A stretch of 64,000 nt of DNA, from NCBI RefSeq assembly GCF_014645795.1, contig NZ_BMMK01000007.1, positions 124,001 to 188,000 of the forward strand. Direction: 5' to 3'. Every line of letters begins with the position of its first letter. The first letter of the stretch is position 1. Below are positions 55,300 through 63,592 of this stretch, piece after piece. Source of the stretch: Longimycelium tulufanense. GTDB taxonomy: Bacteria > Actinomycetota > Actinomycetes > Mycobacteriales > Pseudonocardiaceae. A program made the position numbers and the translations under genes. Below the pieces are notes generated by a model. The model saw nothing but the letters and a program-made list of their open reading frames with translations, was not told the DNA's origin and made no database searches.

Positions 55300-56900
55300 C
55301 AGTCGATCCGCTCGTAGGCTGGCAGGGTCAGAAAGTCCACGAAGTCCTCGGCGAGCGCGACCTCCTCGAACACCTCACGGGCGTCCTTGAACCGTCCGGT
55401 CTCGAAGGCGGCCGAACCCAGCTCGTCGGAAATCCCGGCCAGCTCCTCGTCGAGGATCCGGCGCACCAGCTCGACGGTGACCGGTTCGCCGTTGCTGAGC
55501 CGGACGCCGTTACGGATCCACTGCCACACCTGGGACCGGGCGATCTCGGCGGTGGCCACGTCCTCCATCAGGTTCTGGATGCCGGCCGCACCCACGCCGC
55601 GCAGCCAGGACTCGATGTAGCGCAGGCCGACGTTGACGTCGCTGCGCAGGCCCTGCTCGGTGATCTCACCCGGGGTCGCGGCCACGTCAAGCAGGTCGGC
55701 CGCGGTGACGGACACCTCCGGGCGCTGGCGGTCCACCTGGTTGGGCCGCTCCCCCAGCACGTCGTCGAACACCTCGGCGCAGACCGGCACCAGGTCGGGG
55801 TGGGCCACCCAGGAACCGTCGAAGCCGTCCCCGGCCTCGCGCCGTTTGTCCTCGCCCACCTTGGCCAGCGCGCGGGCGTTGACCTCGGGGTCGCGGCGGC
55901 TCGGGATGAAGGCCGCCATACCGCCGATGGCGAACGCACCACGCTTGTGGCAGGTCTGCACCAGCAGCTCGGTGTAGGCGCGCATGAAGGGGGCGGTCAT
56001 CGTGACCGAGTTGCGGTCGGGCAACACGAAGTCGCGCCCGGCATCCCGGAAGTTCTTGATGACGCTGAAGAGATAGTCCCAGCGACCCGCGTTCAGCCCC
56101 GAGGCGTGCTCGCGCAGCTCGTAGAGGATCTCCTCCATCTCGAAGGCCGCGGTGATGGTCTCGATGAGCACGGTGGCACGGATCGTGCCGTGCGGGATTC
56201 CCAGCGCCTGCTCGGCGTGGGTGAACACGTCGTTCCACAACCGCGCTTCGGCGTGCCCCTCCATCTTGGGCAGGTAGAAGTACGGGCCGCTGCCCTTGTC
56301 GAGCAGTCGGCGCGCGTTGTGGAAGAAGTAGAGCCCGAAGTCGAACAGTGACGCGCTGACCTGCTCGCCGTCGACCAGCACGTGTCGTTCCACCAGGTGC
56401 CAGCCCCGGGGGCGGAACACGATGGCCGGGGTGCGCTCGACGGTGAGCCGGTAGTGCTTGCCCTCCGGGCCGGTGTAGTCGATGCGGCGCTCGATGGCGT
56501 CGATCAGGTTCACCTGACCGGCGACCATGTTGTACCAGGTCGGTGCGTTGGCGTCCTCGTGGTCGGCGAGCCAGACCCGGGCGCCGGAGTTCAGCGCGTT
56601 GATGGTCATCTTGCGCTCGGTGGGCCCGGTGATCTCCACCCGGCGGTCCCGCAGGTCGGCCGGTGCCTCGGCGACCCGCCAGTCACCGGCCCGGACGTCG
56701 GCGGTCTGCGGGAGGAAGTCCAGCCGTCCGCTGCGGGCGATCTCGTCGCGGCGCCCGGCCCGGGCCGCGAGCACCTCGACGCGGCGGGGGCCGAACCGTC
56801 GCTGCAGGTCGGCGACGAAGGCCAACGCCTGTGCGGTGAGCACCTCCTCCCCGCGCTCGACGGATGGTCCGACGACGGTCACGCCGTTGTGGTCGCTCAC
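55299..56900 (-). CDS. aceB: malate synthase A
   Basis: Malate synthase condenses glyoxylate with acetyl-CoA to malate. The 533-residue length and motifs fit the A isoform: [16 protein letters not shown] near residue 89, [14 protein letters not shown], the signature [16 protein letters not shown] near residue 262, [16 protein letters not shown] near residue 330 and [12 protein letters not shown]. It probably consumes the glyoxylate released from ureidoglycolate, as an alternative to Gcl. It is divergent from the IclR gene with a shared 172-bp region carrying the tandem operator. Confidence 0.96.
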   Translation of the reverse strand: MSDHNGVTVVGPSVERGEEVLTAQALAFVADLQRRFGPRRVEVLAARAGRRDEIARSGRLDFLPQTADVRAGDWRVAEAPADLRDRRVEITGPTERKMTINALNSGARVWLADHEDANAPTWYNMVAGQVNLIDAIERRIDYTGPEGKHYRLTVERTPAIVFRPRGWHLVERHVLVDGEQVSASLFDFGLYFFHNARRLLDKGSGPYFYLPKMEGHAEARLWNDVFTHAEQALGIPHGTIRATVLIETITAAFEMEEILYELREHASGLNAGRWDYLFSVIKNFRDAGRDFVLPDRNSVTMTAPFMRAYTELLVQTCHKRGAFAIGGMAAFIPSRRDPEVNARALAKVGEDKRREAGDGFDGSWVAHPDLVPVCAEVFDDVLGERPNQVDRQRPEVSVTAADLLDVAATPGEITEQGLRSDVNVGLRYIESWLRGVGAAGIQNLMEDVATAEIARSQVWQWIRNGVRLSNGEPVTVELVRRILDEELAGISDELGSAAFETGRFKDAREVFEEVALAEDFVDFLTLPAYERID

Positions 56901-56931
56901 GGTCCGCTCCTCAGCAGTACGAGCGTCATCC

Positions 56932-56967
56932 TTCTATTATCCGGAGCTTAGATTTTGTATCGTGGAA
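56932..56967. promoter_or_regulatory. predicted tandem IclR/AllR-type operator between aceB and iclR
   Basis: TTCTATTATCCGGAG (56932-56946) and TTTTGTATCGTGGAA (56953-56967) begin 21 bp apart. They lie 32-67 bp upstream of the aceB start and 106-141 bp upstream of the regulator start, fitting repression of both. Weaker matches than the sites at 9696 and 4516, but identical spacing. Confidence 0.55.
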
Positions 56968-57072
56968 GTCAATGGCTGGCGAGCCTCGCGTGGGGTAGGT
57001 GTAGCGCACGCCACGTCGGCGCGCACTCCCTAGAATCCGCGCGAAGGTTCGCCCTGGCGAGAGGAGACGGCC

Positions 57073-57852
57073 GTGGCGCCGCAGAAGACGGAGCGCGGCT
57101 CGGGCGGCGGCGTGCAGTCGCTGGAGCGTGCCTTCGCGCTGCTCGAGCAGCTGGCGGACGCCGGCGGCGAGGCCGGCCTCTCCGAGTTGGCCGCCTCCTC
57201 GGGGCTGCCGTTGCCCACCATCCACCGGCTGGTGCGCACCCTGGTCGCGTTGGGCTACGTCCGGCAGGACTCCTCCCGCCGCTACGCGCTGGGCCCGCGG
57301 CTGATCCGGCTCGGCGAGATGGCCAGCCGCCAGTTCGGCTCCTGGGCCCGCCCGCTGCTCGCCGAGCTGGTCCAGCAGGTCGGCGAGACCGCGAACCTGG
57401 CCATCCTGGACGGTGACGAGATCGTCTACGTCGCCCAGGCCCCGTCGCGGCACTCGATGCGGATGTTCACCGAGGTCGGTCGGCGCGTGCTGCCGCACGG
57501 CACCGGGGTGGGCAAGGCGGTGTTGTCCCGTCTGCCCCGCGAGGAGGTGGCGGCGATCCTGGACCGCACCGGGATGCCCGCCTACACCCCGCACACCATC
57601 ACCGACCGGGACAAGCTGCTTCGCCAGCTCGCCCAGGTCGCGCGCCAGGGGTACGCGACGGACGAGGGCGAGCAGGAGATCGGCGTGCGGTGCGTCGCCG
57701 TGCCGCTGACCGGCGGGCCGGCCCGGGCGGCCATCTCGGTCTCCGGCCCCGAGGGCCGGCTCACCAAGGCAACGGTCGACCGCATCGTCCCCCTGATGCG
57801 CCGCACCGCCGAGCAGCTGAGCCAGCAGCTGTCCAACGCCGCCTCCGCCTGA
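57073..57852 (+). CDS. IclR-family regulator, probable allantoin/glyoxylate repressor (AllR-like)
   Basis: A 259-residue IclR-type regulator: the N-terminal winged helix (residues 15-75) contains VQSLERAFALLEQLADAG and SGLPLPTIHRLVRTLVALGYV, and the C-terminal effector domain carries NLAILDGDEIVYVAQAPS, LPHGTGVGKAVLS and GVRCVAVPLTGG. Streptomyces AllR, an IclR-type protein binding allantoate or glyoxylate-related ligands, governs the allantoin genes, and this gene sits next to aceB, so the same role is inferred. The GTG start has GAGGAG six bases upstream. It is probably autoregulated through the shared operator. Confidence 0.85.
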   Translation: MAPQKTERGSGGGVQSLERAFALLEQLADAGGEAGLSELAASSGLPLPTIHRLVRTLVALGYVRQDSSRRYALGPRLIRLGEMASRQFGSWARPLLAELVQQVGETANLAILDGDEIVYVAQAPSRHSMRMFTEVGRRVLPHGTGVGKAVLSRLPREEVAAILDRTGMPAYTPHTITDRDKLLRQLAQVARQGYATDEGEQEIGVRCVAVPLTGGPARAAISVSGPEGRLTKATVDRIVPLMRRTAEQLSQQLSNAASA

Positions 57853-57902
57853 GCCGGCGCGCAACCGCCGTACCGCGACGGACCCCACCGTGACGACAGT
57901 GG

Positions 57903-57921
57903 TTAGGCGAGACTAACCTCA
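57903..57921. promoter_or_regulatory. iron box (IdeR/DmdR-type operator)
   Basis: TTAGGCGAGACTAACCTCA matches 15 of 19 positions of the actinobacterial iron-box consensus TTAGGTTAGGCTAACCTAA, 57 bp upstream of the siderophore-binding protein gene. Iron-loaded IdeR/DmdR would repress here. Confidence 0.75.
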
Positions 57922-57977
57922 AGTGGATCTCCTTGCTGAGGTGCGTTGTCGTCGTTAGAGATGGGGGTAGGACGCCG

Positions 57978-58997
57978 ATGCCACAGATCCACTTCGCTCC
58001 GTTCTCCCGCCGCAGCCTGCTCGCCGCGGCCGGTGCCTTGGGGCTTGGTGCCCTCGTCGCGGGCTGTACCGGTCGTGGCGGTCCGGGGCGAGAGCGTGGG
58101 GACGGCTGGTCGTTCACCGACGACCGGAACACGAGGGTGACCGCGGATGGCCGGCCGACGCGCGTGGTCGCCTACATCGGTGCGGCCGCCGCGTTGCACG
58201 ACTTCGGGGTCACCGACCAGATCGTCGGTGTGTTCGGGCCGACCAGAGGTAAGGACGGCGGCCCGGACCCGCAGGCCGGTGATCTGGACGTCAACCGGGT
58301 GACGGTTCTCGGGAACACCTACGGCGAGTTCAATCTGGAGAAATACGCGGCGCTCCAGCCCGATCTGCTGGTGACGAACATGTTCCAGCCCGGAGTTCTC
58401 TGGTATGTACCGGATGCCAGCAAGGACAAGGTTCTCGAGTTCGCGCCCAGTCTCGCCATCACCGCGACGCGGGTCTTTCTGCCCGAACCCGTCCGCCGCT
58501 ACGCCGAGCTGGCCGAGGCCCTCGGGGCCGACCTGAAGTCGGAGAAGGTCACCGCGGCCAAGGCTCGGTTCGACAGTGCCGGCGAGGCGCTGCGCACCGC
58601 GGTCAAGGAGAGGGCCGGGATCAAGGTGATGGCTGCCTCCGCCCGGACCGACATGTTCTATGTCTCCGATCCCAAGGTCTATGCGGACCTGAGCTACTTT
58701 CGGGATCTCGGCGTGGAGTTCGTCGGACCGGAGAAGGCGGAGGCTGATGGCTTCTGGGAGCCCGTCAGTTGGGAGAACGCCCACAAGTACGCGGCGGACG
58801 TGATCCTGCTCGACAGCCGGACGGGGTCGTTGAAACCCGAGGACATGGCGTCGATGCCCACCTGGTCACAGCTTCCCGCCGCACGCGCGGGGCAGGTGAC
58901 GCCGTGGCAGAGCGAGCCGCGGTTCTCCTACCAGGGCGCGGCAACCGCCCTGGGGTCGCTGACGAAGGCCATCCGCGGCGCCGAGAAGGTGGCCTGA
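57978..58997 (+). CDS. iron-siderophore ABC transporter substrate-binding lipoprotein
   Basis: A 339-residue periplasmic-binding lipoprotein. The signal FSRRSLLAAAGALGLGALVAGC combines a twin-arginine pair with a lipobox (cysteine near residue 30). The FecB/FhuD-type fold follows: RVVAYIGAAAALHDFGV, VGVFGP, NLEKYAALQPDLLVTN near residue 120, and a C-terminal lobe ending with AARAGQVTPWQ. The iron box upstream supports siderophore uptake. No permease or ATPase genes are next to it, so it must use distant partners. The ATG at 57978 is the first that gives a proper signal peptide. Confidence 0.87.
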   Translation: MPQIHFAPFSRRSLLAAAGALGLGALVAGCTGRGGPGRERGDGWSFTDDRNTRVTADGRPTRVVAYIGAAAALHDFGVTDQIVGVFGPTRGKDGGPDPQAGDLDVNRVTVLGNTYGEFNLEKYAALQPDLLVTNMFQPGVLWYVPDASKDKVLEFAPSLAITATRVFLPEPVRRYAELAEALGADLKSEKVTAAKARFDSAGEALRTAVKERAGIKVMAASARTDMFYVSDPKVYADLSYFRDLGVEFVGPEKAEADGFWEPVSWENAHKYAADVILLDSRTGSLKPEDMASMPTWSQLPAARAGQVTPWQSEPRFSYQGAATALGSLTKAIRGAEKVA

Positions 58998-59368
58998 GCC
59001 AAGCACCGTGCCGGGTCGGCTGCGCCGTCGCGGCCGACCTGCTCCACGGCACCGCCGGTCGTCAGGAGCCGGATCTGGTTGGTGGGACGAGGCACAACCG
59101 CCGCCGGCTTCCCACCGAACAGCGTATTACTGAGCGCGTTCACCCCGAAGATCCGCGCTCTTCGCCCCCTCGCGTCCACCGCGAGTCGAGATACCCGATC
59201 TTCACCTATGTGAGTGATATGAGGAACCGGTGCCGCACGTCCGGCGCCGCAGCCGCGACGGCTCCGTCCGGCGGCCGGACCGGGCGGATAGTTGGTCCCG
59301 CAACATCGGGCCCACGGGTTTACGCTAAGTGATGAGGGGCACGTCGCCGCAGCGAGGAGCCCGGAGTC
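58998..59368. other. intergenic region
   Basis: Space between the siderophore-binding gene and the NfeD operon. No gene is supported. A weak stem (TTGGTGGG near 59077 with CCCACCGAA near 59110) could terminate the upstream gene. Confidence 0.4.
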
Positions 59369-60691
59369 ATGGCCCTGTGCCGACGGATGCGACGGATGCT
59401 GTTGCTCCTGGGCCTGCTGGCCCTGGGGTTGGCCGGCCTGGTCACCACCGCCGCACCGGCGCCAGCCCAGCAGCAGAGCATCCTCACGACCCGGGTGGAC
59501 GGTGCGATCACGCCGGTCACCGCCGAGCACGCCGTCGACGCCCTGGAGGCCGCCCGGTCCGGCGGGCACCAGGCGCTGCTGGTCGAGATGGACACCCCGG
59601 GCGGGCTGGACACCTCGATGCGGGACATCATCAAGAACTTCCTCGGCGCCCGGGTCCCGGTGATCGTGTACGTGACCCCGTCCGGGGGTCGTGCCGCCTC
59701 TGCCGGCGCGTTGATCACGTTCTCCGCGCACATCGCGGCGATGGCCCCGGGAACCACCATCGGGGCGGCCACGCCGGTGGACCCGCAGGGTGGGGAAATC
59801 AGCGACAAGATCCTCAATGACGCGGCGTCGTACGCCCGATCGGTGGCCGAGCAACGGGGCCGGAACGCCGACTTCGCCGAGGAGACCGTCCGCAAGGGAC
59901 GGTCGGTGCCGGCCGACGAGGCCAAGGAACTCAACGCGGTCGACCTGGTGGTGCCGGACCGAGGTGCGTTGCTGTCCGCAGTGGATGGCCGCACGGTGTC
60001 GTTGGCTGGTGGGGGCGAGGTCACGTTGCAGACCAAGGGTGCGCCGGTCGTCGAGTTCGAGATGGGCGCCTTCGCCAAGTTGCGGCAGCTGTTGGCCGAT
60101 CCGAACCTGGCCTTCCTGTTCATGTCGATCGCGATGCTGGCAATCCTCTACGAACTGGCCAACCCGGGCATCGGGCTCGGCGGGATCGTCGGCGTCGTGC
60201 TGCTGATGCTGGGTCTGGTCGCGTTGAGCGTGCTCCCGGTCAACCTCGCCGGGGTGGCGCTGCTGCTGCTCGCCGCCGCGTTGTTCGTCACCGAGCTGTT
60301 CACCCCCGGTGTCGGGGTGTTTGCCGTGGGCGGGGTGATCGCGTTGCTTCTGGCCGGGCTCTTCCTGTTCGACGGGCCGTTCGCGGTGGACCCGGCGGTG
60401 CTGTGGCCGGTGGTCATCATCGTCGGCGCCGGGGCGTTGATCGCCGGACGGCTGGCGCTGCGGGCGCGGTTGTCCAAGCCGGTCAGCGGGATCGAGGGCC
60501 TGATTGGGCAGGAGACCGTGGTGCAGGACGTCTCGGCGGACACCGGCCGGGCGCAGGTCGAGGGCGCGTGGTGGACCGTGCGCGGCCGGCACGGCGGGCT
60601 GCAGGTTGGCCAGCACGTCCGGGTCGTCGCGGTCCAGGGGCTCACCCTGCTCGTCGAGCCCCTCCCGCCAGGACAGGAGGAGGAGCAATGA
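59369..60691 (+). CDS. NfeD-type membrane serine protease (ClpP class)
   Basis: A 440-residue membrane protein. A signal peptide (residues 1-34) precedes a ClpP/SppA-like domain with the motif PSGGRAASAGALITFSAHIAAMAPGT near residue 109 (catalytic serine in the SAG segment) and a downstream lysine candidate in LNDAASYA/RSVAEQRGR. Several membrane helices cover about residues 245-365, followed by a C-terminal NfeD OB-fold (GLIGQETVVQDVSADTGRAQVEGAWW). Such proteases cleave stomatin-like partners. The stop overlaps the slipin start (ATGA), the classic NfeD-slipin operon. Confidence 0.9.
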   Translation: MALCRRMRRMLLLLGLLALGLAGLVTTAAPAPAQQQSILTTRVDGAITPVTAEHAVDALEAARSGGHQALLVEMDTPGGLDTSMRDIIKNFLGARVPVIVYVTPSGGRAASAGALITFSAHIAAMAPGTTIGAATPVDPQGGEISDKILNDAASYARSVAEQRGRNADFAEETVRKGRSVPADEAKELNAVDLVVPDRGALLSAVDGRTVSLAGGGEVTLQTKGAPVVEFEMGAFAKLRQLLADPNLAFLFMSIAMLAILYELANPGIGLGGIVGVVLLMLGLVALSVLPVNLAGVALLLLAAALFVTELFTPGVGVFAVGGVIALLLAGLFLFDGPFAVDPAVLWPVVIIVGAGALIAGRLALRARLSKPVSGIEGLIGQETVVQDVSADTGRAQVEGAWWTVRGRHGGLQVGQHVRVVAVQGLTLLVEPLPPGQEEEQ

Positions 60692-61476
60692 ACCCCACCG
60701 TCACCCTGATCGTGAGCTTGGCCGTGCTCCTGATGCTGTTCTGGGCGTCGGTCCGGGTCGTGCCGGAGTACGAGCGTGGCGTGATCTTCCGGCTGGGCCG
60801 GGTGATCGCGGCCAAGGGGCCGGGGCTGTTCTTCATCATCCCGATCGTCGACCGGATGGTCCGGGTGTCCCTGCGCACGGTCACGATGGATATTCCGCCG
60901 CAGGACGTCATCACCCGGGACAACGTCACGGTCAAGGTCAACGCCGTCACCTACTTCAACGTTGTCGACCCGGTGCGCTCGGTCATCGCGATCGAGGACC
61001 ACGTGGTGGGCACCTCGCAGATCGCGCAAACCACACTGCGCAGCATTCTCGGTCGGGCGCAGCTGGACGAGCTGCTGGTGAACCGGGAGGAAATCAACCA
61101 GCAACTGCAGCAGATCATCGACGATGCCACCAACCCGTGGGGCGTCAAGGTCAGCCACGTCGAGGTCAAGCACGTGGAGCTGCCGGACGCGATGCGGCGG
61201 GCCATGGCCCGGCAGGCGGAAGCCGAGCGGGAACGTCGCGCCAAGGTCATCCACGCCAAGGGCGAGCAGGAGGCGGCCGAGACGCTCTCCCAGGCCGCGG
61301 TCGTCCTGGAACGGCACCCCGCCGCGCTGCAGCTGCGGGTGTTGTCCACCATGACCGAGATCGCCGCCGAGCGGACGTCGACGCTCATCTTCCCATTGCC
61401 CATGGAGCTGCTGCGGCTCGCCGACACGTTGCAACAACGCCTCGAACGAAGCGCTCCGCGCCCGGAGGCAAGCTAG
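60688..61476 (+). CDS. SPFH/slipin (stomatin-like) membrane scaffold protein
   Basis: A 262-residue stomatin-type protein: one N-terminal membrane segment (residues 4-22), then the SPFH domain with VRVVPEYERGVIFRLGRV, GPGLFFIIPIVDRMVRVSLR, and TMDIPPQDVITRDNVTVKVNAV, then a helical coiled-coil part rich in Arg/Glu/Ala (RQAEAERERRAKVIHAKGEQEAA, described in pieces). Slipins form membrane microdomains and are partners of NfeD proteases, with which it is translationally coupled. Confidence 0.93.
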   Translation: MNPTVTLIVSLAVLLMLFWASVRVVPEYERGVIFRLGRVIAAKGPGLFFIIPIVDRMVRVSLRTVTMDIPPQDVITRDNVTVKVNAVTYFNVVDPVRSVIAIEDHVVGTSQIAQTTLRSILGRAQLDELLVNREEINQQLQQIIDDATNPWGVKVSHVEVKHVELPDAMRRAMARQAEAERERRAKVIHAKGEQEAAETLSQAAVVLERHPAALQLRVLSTMTEIAAERTSTLIFPLPMELLRLADTLQQRLERSAPRPEAS

Positions 61477-61619
61477 CCCAGCTTCTCGGATCAGCACGCG
61501 TTCACGCTCGACCGACGGCACCCAGCGGCCGGACAAAGAGTTCGGAACACGTTCTGTTGTCGTGGACCAAAGCCGCCACCGTCGGGTTTGGTCGTGTTCT
61601 GCACCCACTGTCATCGCTG

Positions 61620-61664
61620 CCTTCGAACACCTCGCCGGCCCGTTGCCGACGAGGTGTTCGAAGG
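61620..61664. terminator. hairpin between convergent slipin and glpD genes
   Basis: CCTTCGAACACCTCG (61620-61634) pairs perfectly with CGAGGTGTTCGAAGG (61650-61664), loop 15 nt; 18 bp past the glpD stop. It can serve leftward glpD and rightward slipin transcripts. Confidence 0.65.
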
Positions 61665-61681
61665 TGGGTTGGCGCACGCGG

Positions 61682-63391
61682 TCACGGCACCGGGAGCAGC
61701 TCCGCGGCGCTGCGTCGAACCCGGTCGGCAGTGGTGTCATCGGGCTGTTCCTGGGAACGTAGTTCGGCCTCCACCCGTGCGGTGTAGGCCGCGACCTCCT
61801 CGCGGATCCGGTCGTCGGTCCAACCGAGTGCCCGGCCGGCGAGTTCGGCCGCGGGCGTGGCCGCGGCGCGGCCACGATCGCGTTCCTCGATGGAGATGTG
61901 GGTGCGTCGGGTGAGGATGTCGTCGAGGTGGCGGGCGTCCTCATGGGTTGCCGCGTACACGATCTCGGCGCGCAGGTAGCCGGGGCCGCCGGGCAGCGGC
62001 TCGGCGAGGGCCGGGTCGGTGGCGATCAGTTCGCGCAGTTCGGGCAGCAGGTCCCCGTAGCGCCCGAGCAGCCGCTCGACAGTCTCTTCCGTCGTTCCCA
62101 GCTCATCGGCCAGTTCCCGTACCCGCCTGCGCAGTGCGGGATAGCCCTCGGCGCCGGCCAGCGGCACCCGGTCGGTGATCGAGGGCGGCACCTCACCGAG
62201 TTCCCGGGCGGCCTCGTCCACCGCGTCCGCGGCCATCACGCGATAGGTGGTGTATTTGCCGCCCGCCACGGTGACCAGTCCCGGCACCGGATGCGTGACG
62301 CTGTGGTCGCGGGACAGCTTCGCGGTCGTGCTCGACTTCCCGGCCAGCAACGGTCGCAGGCCGGCATAGACGCCGATGATGTCGTCCCGGGTCAATGGAC
62401 GTCGCAGGAGCCGGTTGGCTTGGCCGAGGAGGTAGTCGATGTCGGTGGCGGTGGCGGCCGGATGCGCCTTGTTCAGATCCCAGTCGGTGTCGGTACTGCC
62501 GATCAGCCAGTACCGGTCGTGTGGGACGACGAAAAGCACGCTCTTCTCGGTTCGGGTGATCAGCCCGCTCTCCGCATCCAGCCGGTCCCTGGGCACGACG
62601 ATGTGGATGCCCTTGGAGGCACGGACATGGATACTGTCGTGGCCGCCGGCCAACGCATCGATATCGCCGGACCACACGCCGGTGGCGTTGATGACGACGC
62701 GCGCCGAAATCGTGTACTGCGCGCCGGTTTCCAGGTCTTCCACCCTGGCCCCGGTGACCCGCCGTCCGTCCCGCAGGAGCTCGACGGCTCGGGTGCGGTT
62801 GGCAGCCAACGCGCCGTAGCCGACCGCGGTGCGCACGATCGTCATGGTGTGCCGGGCGTCGTCGACCTGGGCCTCCCAGAACTGGACGCCACCGACCAGC
62901 ACGTCCGGTCGCAGGTCCGGGAACTGCGCCAGCGCGCCGCGTCGGCTGTAGTGGCGGTGACGCGGCAGCCCGCGAGGATTGCGGCGGGACAGGCCCATCG
63001 TGTCGTAGAGGGTCAGCCCGGCCCCGACATAGGGGCGTTCCCAGACGTGGTGGGTCAGGGGGTAGAGGAACGGCACCGGCCGGACCAGGTGCGGGGCGAT
63101 CTTCTGCAGCAGCAGGGCACGGTCGAGTAGGGCCTCCCGGACCAGCTTGAAGTCGAACATCTCCAGGTAGCGCAGGCCACCGTGGATGAGCTTGGTGGAC
63201 CGGCTGGAGGTGCCGCTGGCCCAGTCCCGGGCCTCCACGATGCCCACCCGCAGGCCACGGGTGGCCGCGTCCAGCGCGGTCCCGGCCCCAACCACTCCAC
63301 CGCCGATCACGAGCACGTCGAGTGGTTCGTCCTCCGACATCGCGCGCAGGGCTTCGGCGCGAGCCTGGGGGGACAGTGTGGCCGCCTTCAT
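61682..63391 (-). CDS. glpD: glycerol-3-phosphate dehydrogenase
   Basis: An FAD-dependent membrane-associated enzyme oxidising sn-glycerol 3-phosphate to dihydroxyacetone phosphate with quinone. The 569-residue protein has the FAD motif DVLVIGGGVVGAGTALDAATRG near residue 26, the signature SGTSSRSTKLIHGGLRYLE near residue 60, the substrate-binding region STDTDWDLNKAHPAAT near residue 293, and the DAO C-terminal domain (LAEPLPGGPGYLRAEIVYAATHEDA). It is divergent from the SorC-type regulator with palindromic operators between them. Confidence 0.95.
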   Translation of the reverse strand: MKAATLSPQARAEALRAMSEDEPLDVLVIGGGVVGAGTALDAATRGLRVGIVEARDWASGTSSRSTKLIHGGLRYLEMFDFKLVREALLDRALLLQKIAPHLVRPVPFLYPLTHHVWERPYVGAGLTLYDTMGLSRRNPRGLPRHRHYSRRGALAQFPDLRPDVLVGGVQFWEAQVDDARHTMTIVRTAVGYGALAANRTRAVELLRDGRRVTGARVEDLETGAQYTISARVVINATGVWSGDIDALAGGHDSIHVRASKGIHIVVPRDRLDAESGLITRTEKSVLFVVPHDRYWLIGSTDTDWDLNKAHPAATATDIDYLLGQANRLLRRPLTRDDIIGVYAGLRPLLAGKSSTTAKLSRDHSVTHPVPGLVTVAGGKYTTYRVMAADAVDEAARELGEVPPSITDRVPLAGAEGYPALRRRVRELADELGTTEETVERLLGRYGDLLPELRELIATDPALAEPLPGGPGYLRAEIVYAATHEDARHLDDILTRRTHISIEERDRGRAAATPAAELAGRALGWTDDRIREEVAAYTARVEAELRSQEQPDDTTADRVRRSAAELLPVP

Positions 63392-63469
63392 CTCGGCTCA
63401 CCCCTCGCTTTCCGGTGCTTTCGGTTACTCGTCGACCGTGCGCCTGCTCTGAACTATCGGTCAATCTCT

Positions 63470-63547
63470 CTGCACGAACGTGCAGACATCACTGCTCCCG
63501 AACGTGCCGAGCGGACGCTGGGACGCGCGGGGGTGCACGATCGTGCA
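63470..63547. promoter_or_regulatory. two palindromic operators between glpD and the SorC-type regulator
   Basis: TGCACGAACGTGCA (63471-63484, flanked by C and G) and TGCACGATCGTGCA (63534-63547) are near-identical 14-bp palindromes 63 bp apart; a further half-site GAACGTGC lies near 63499. The regulator at 63593 is the likely binder, controlling itself and glpD. Confidence 0.65.
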
Positions 63548-63592
63548 GATCTGGTGCGACAATCGGTCGGGACGACGGTGCGGGAGGCCAGG

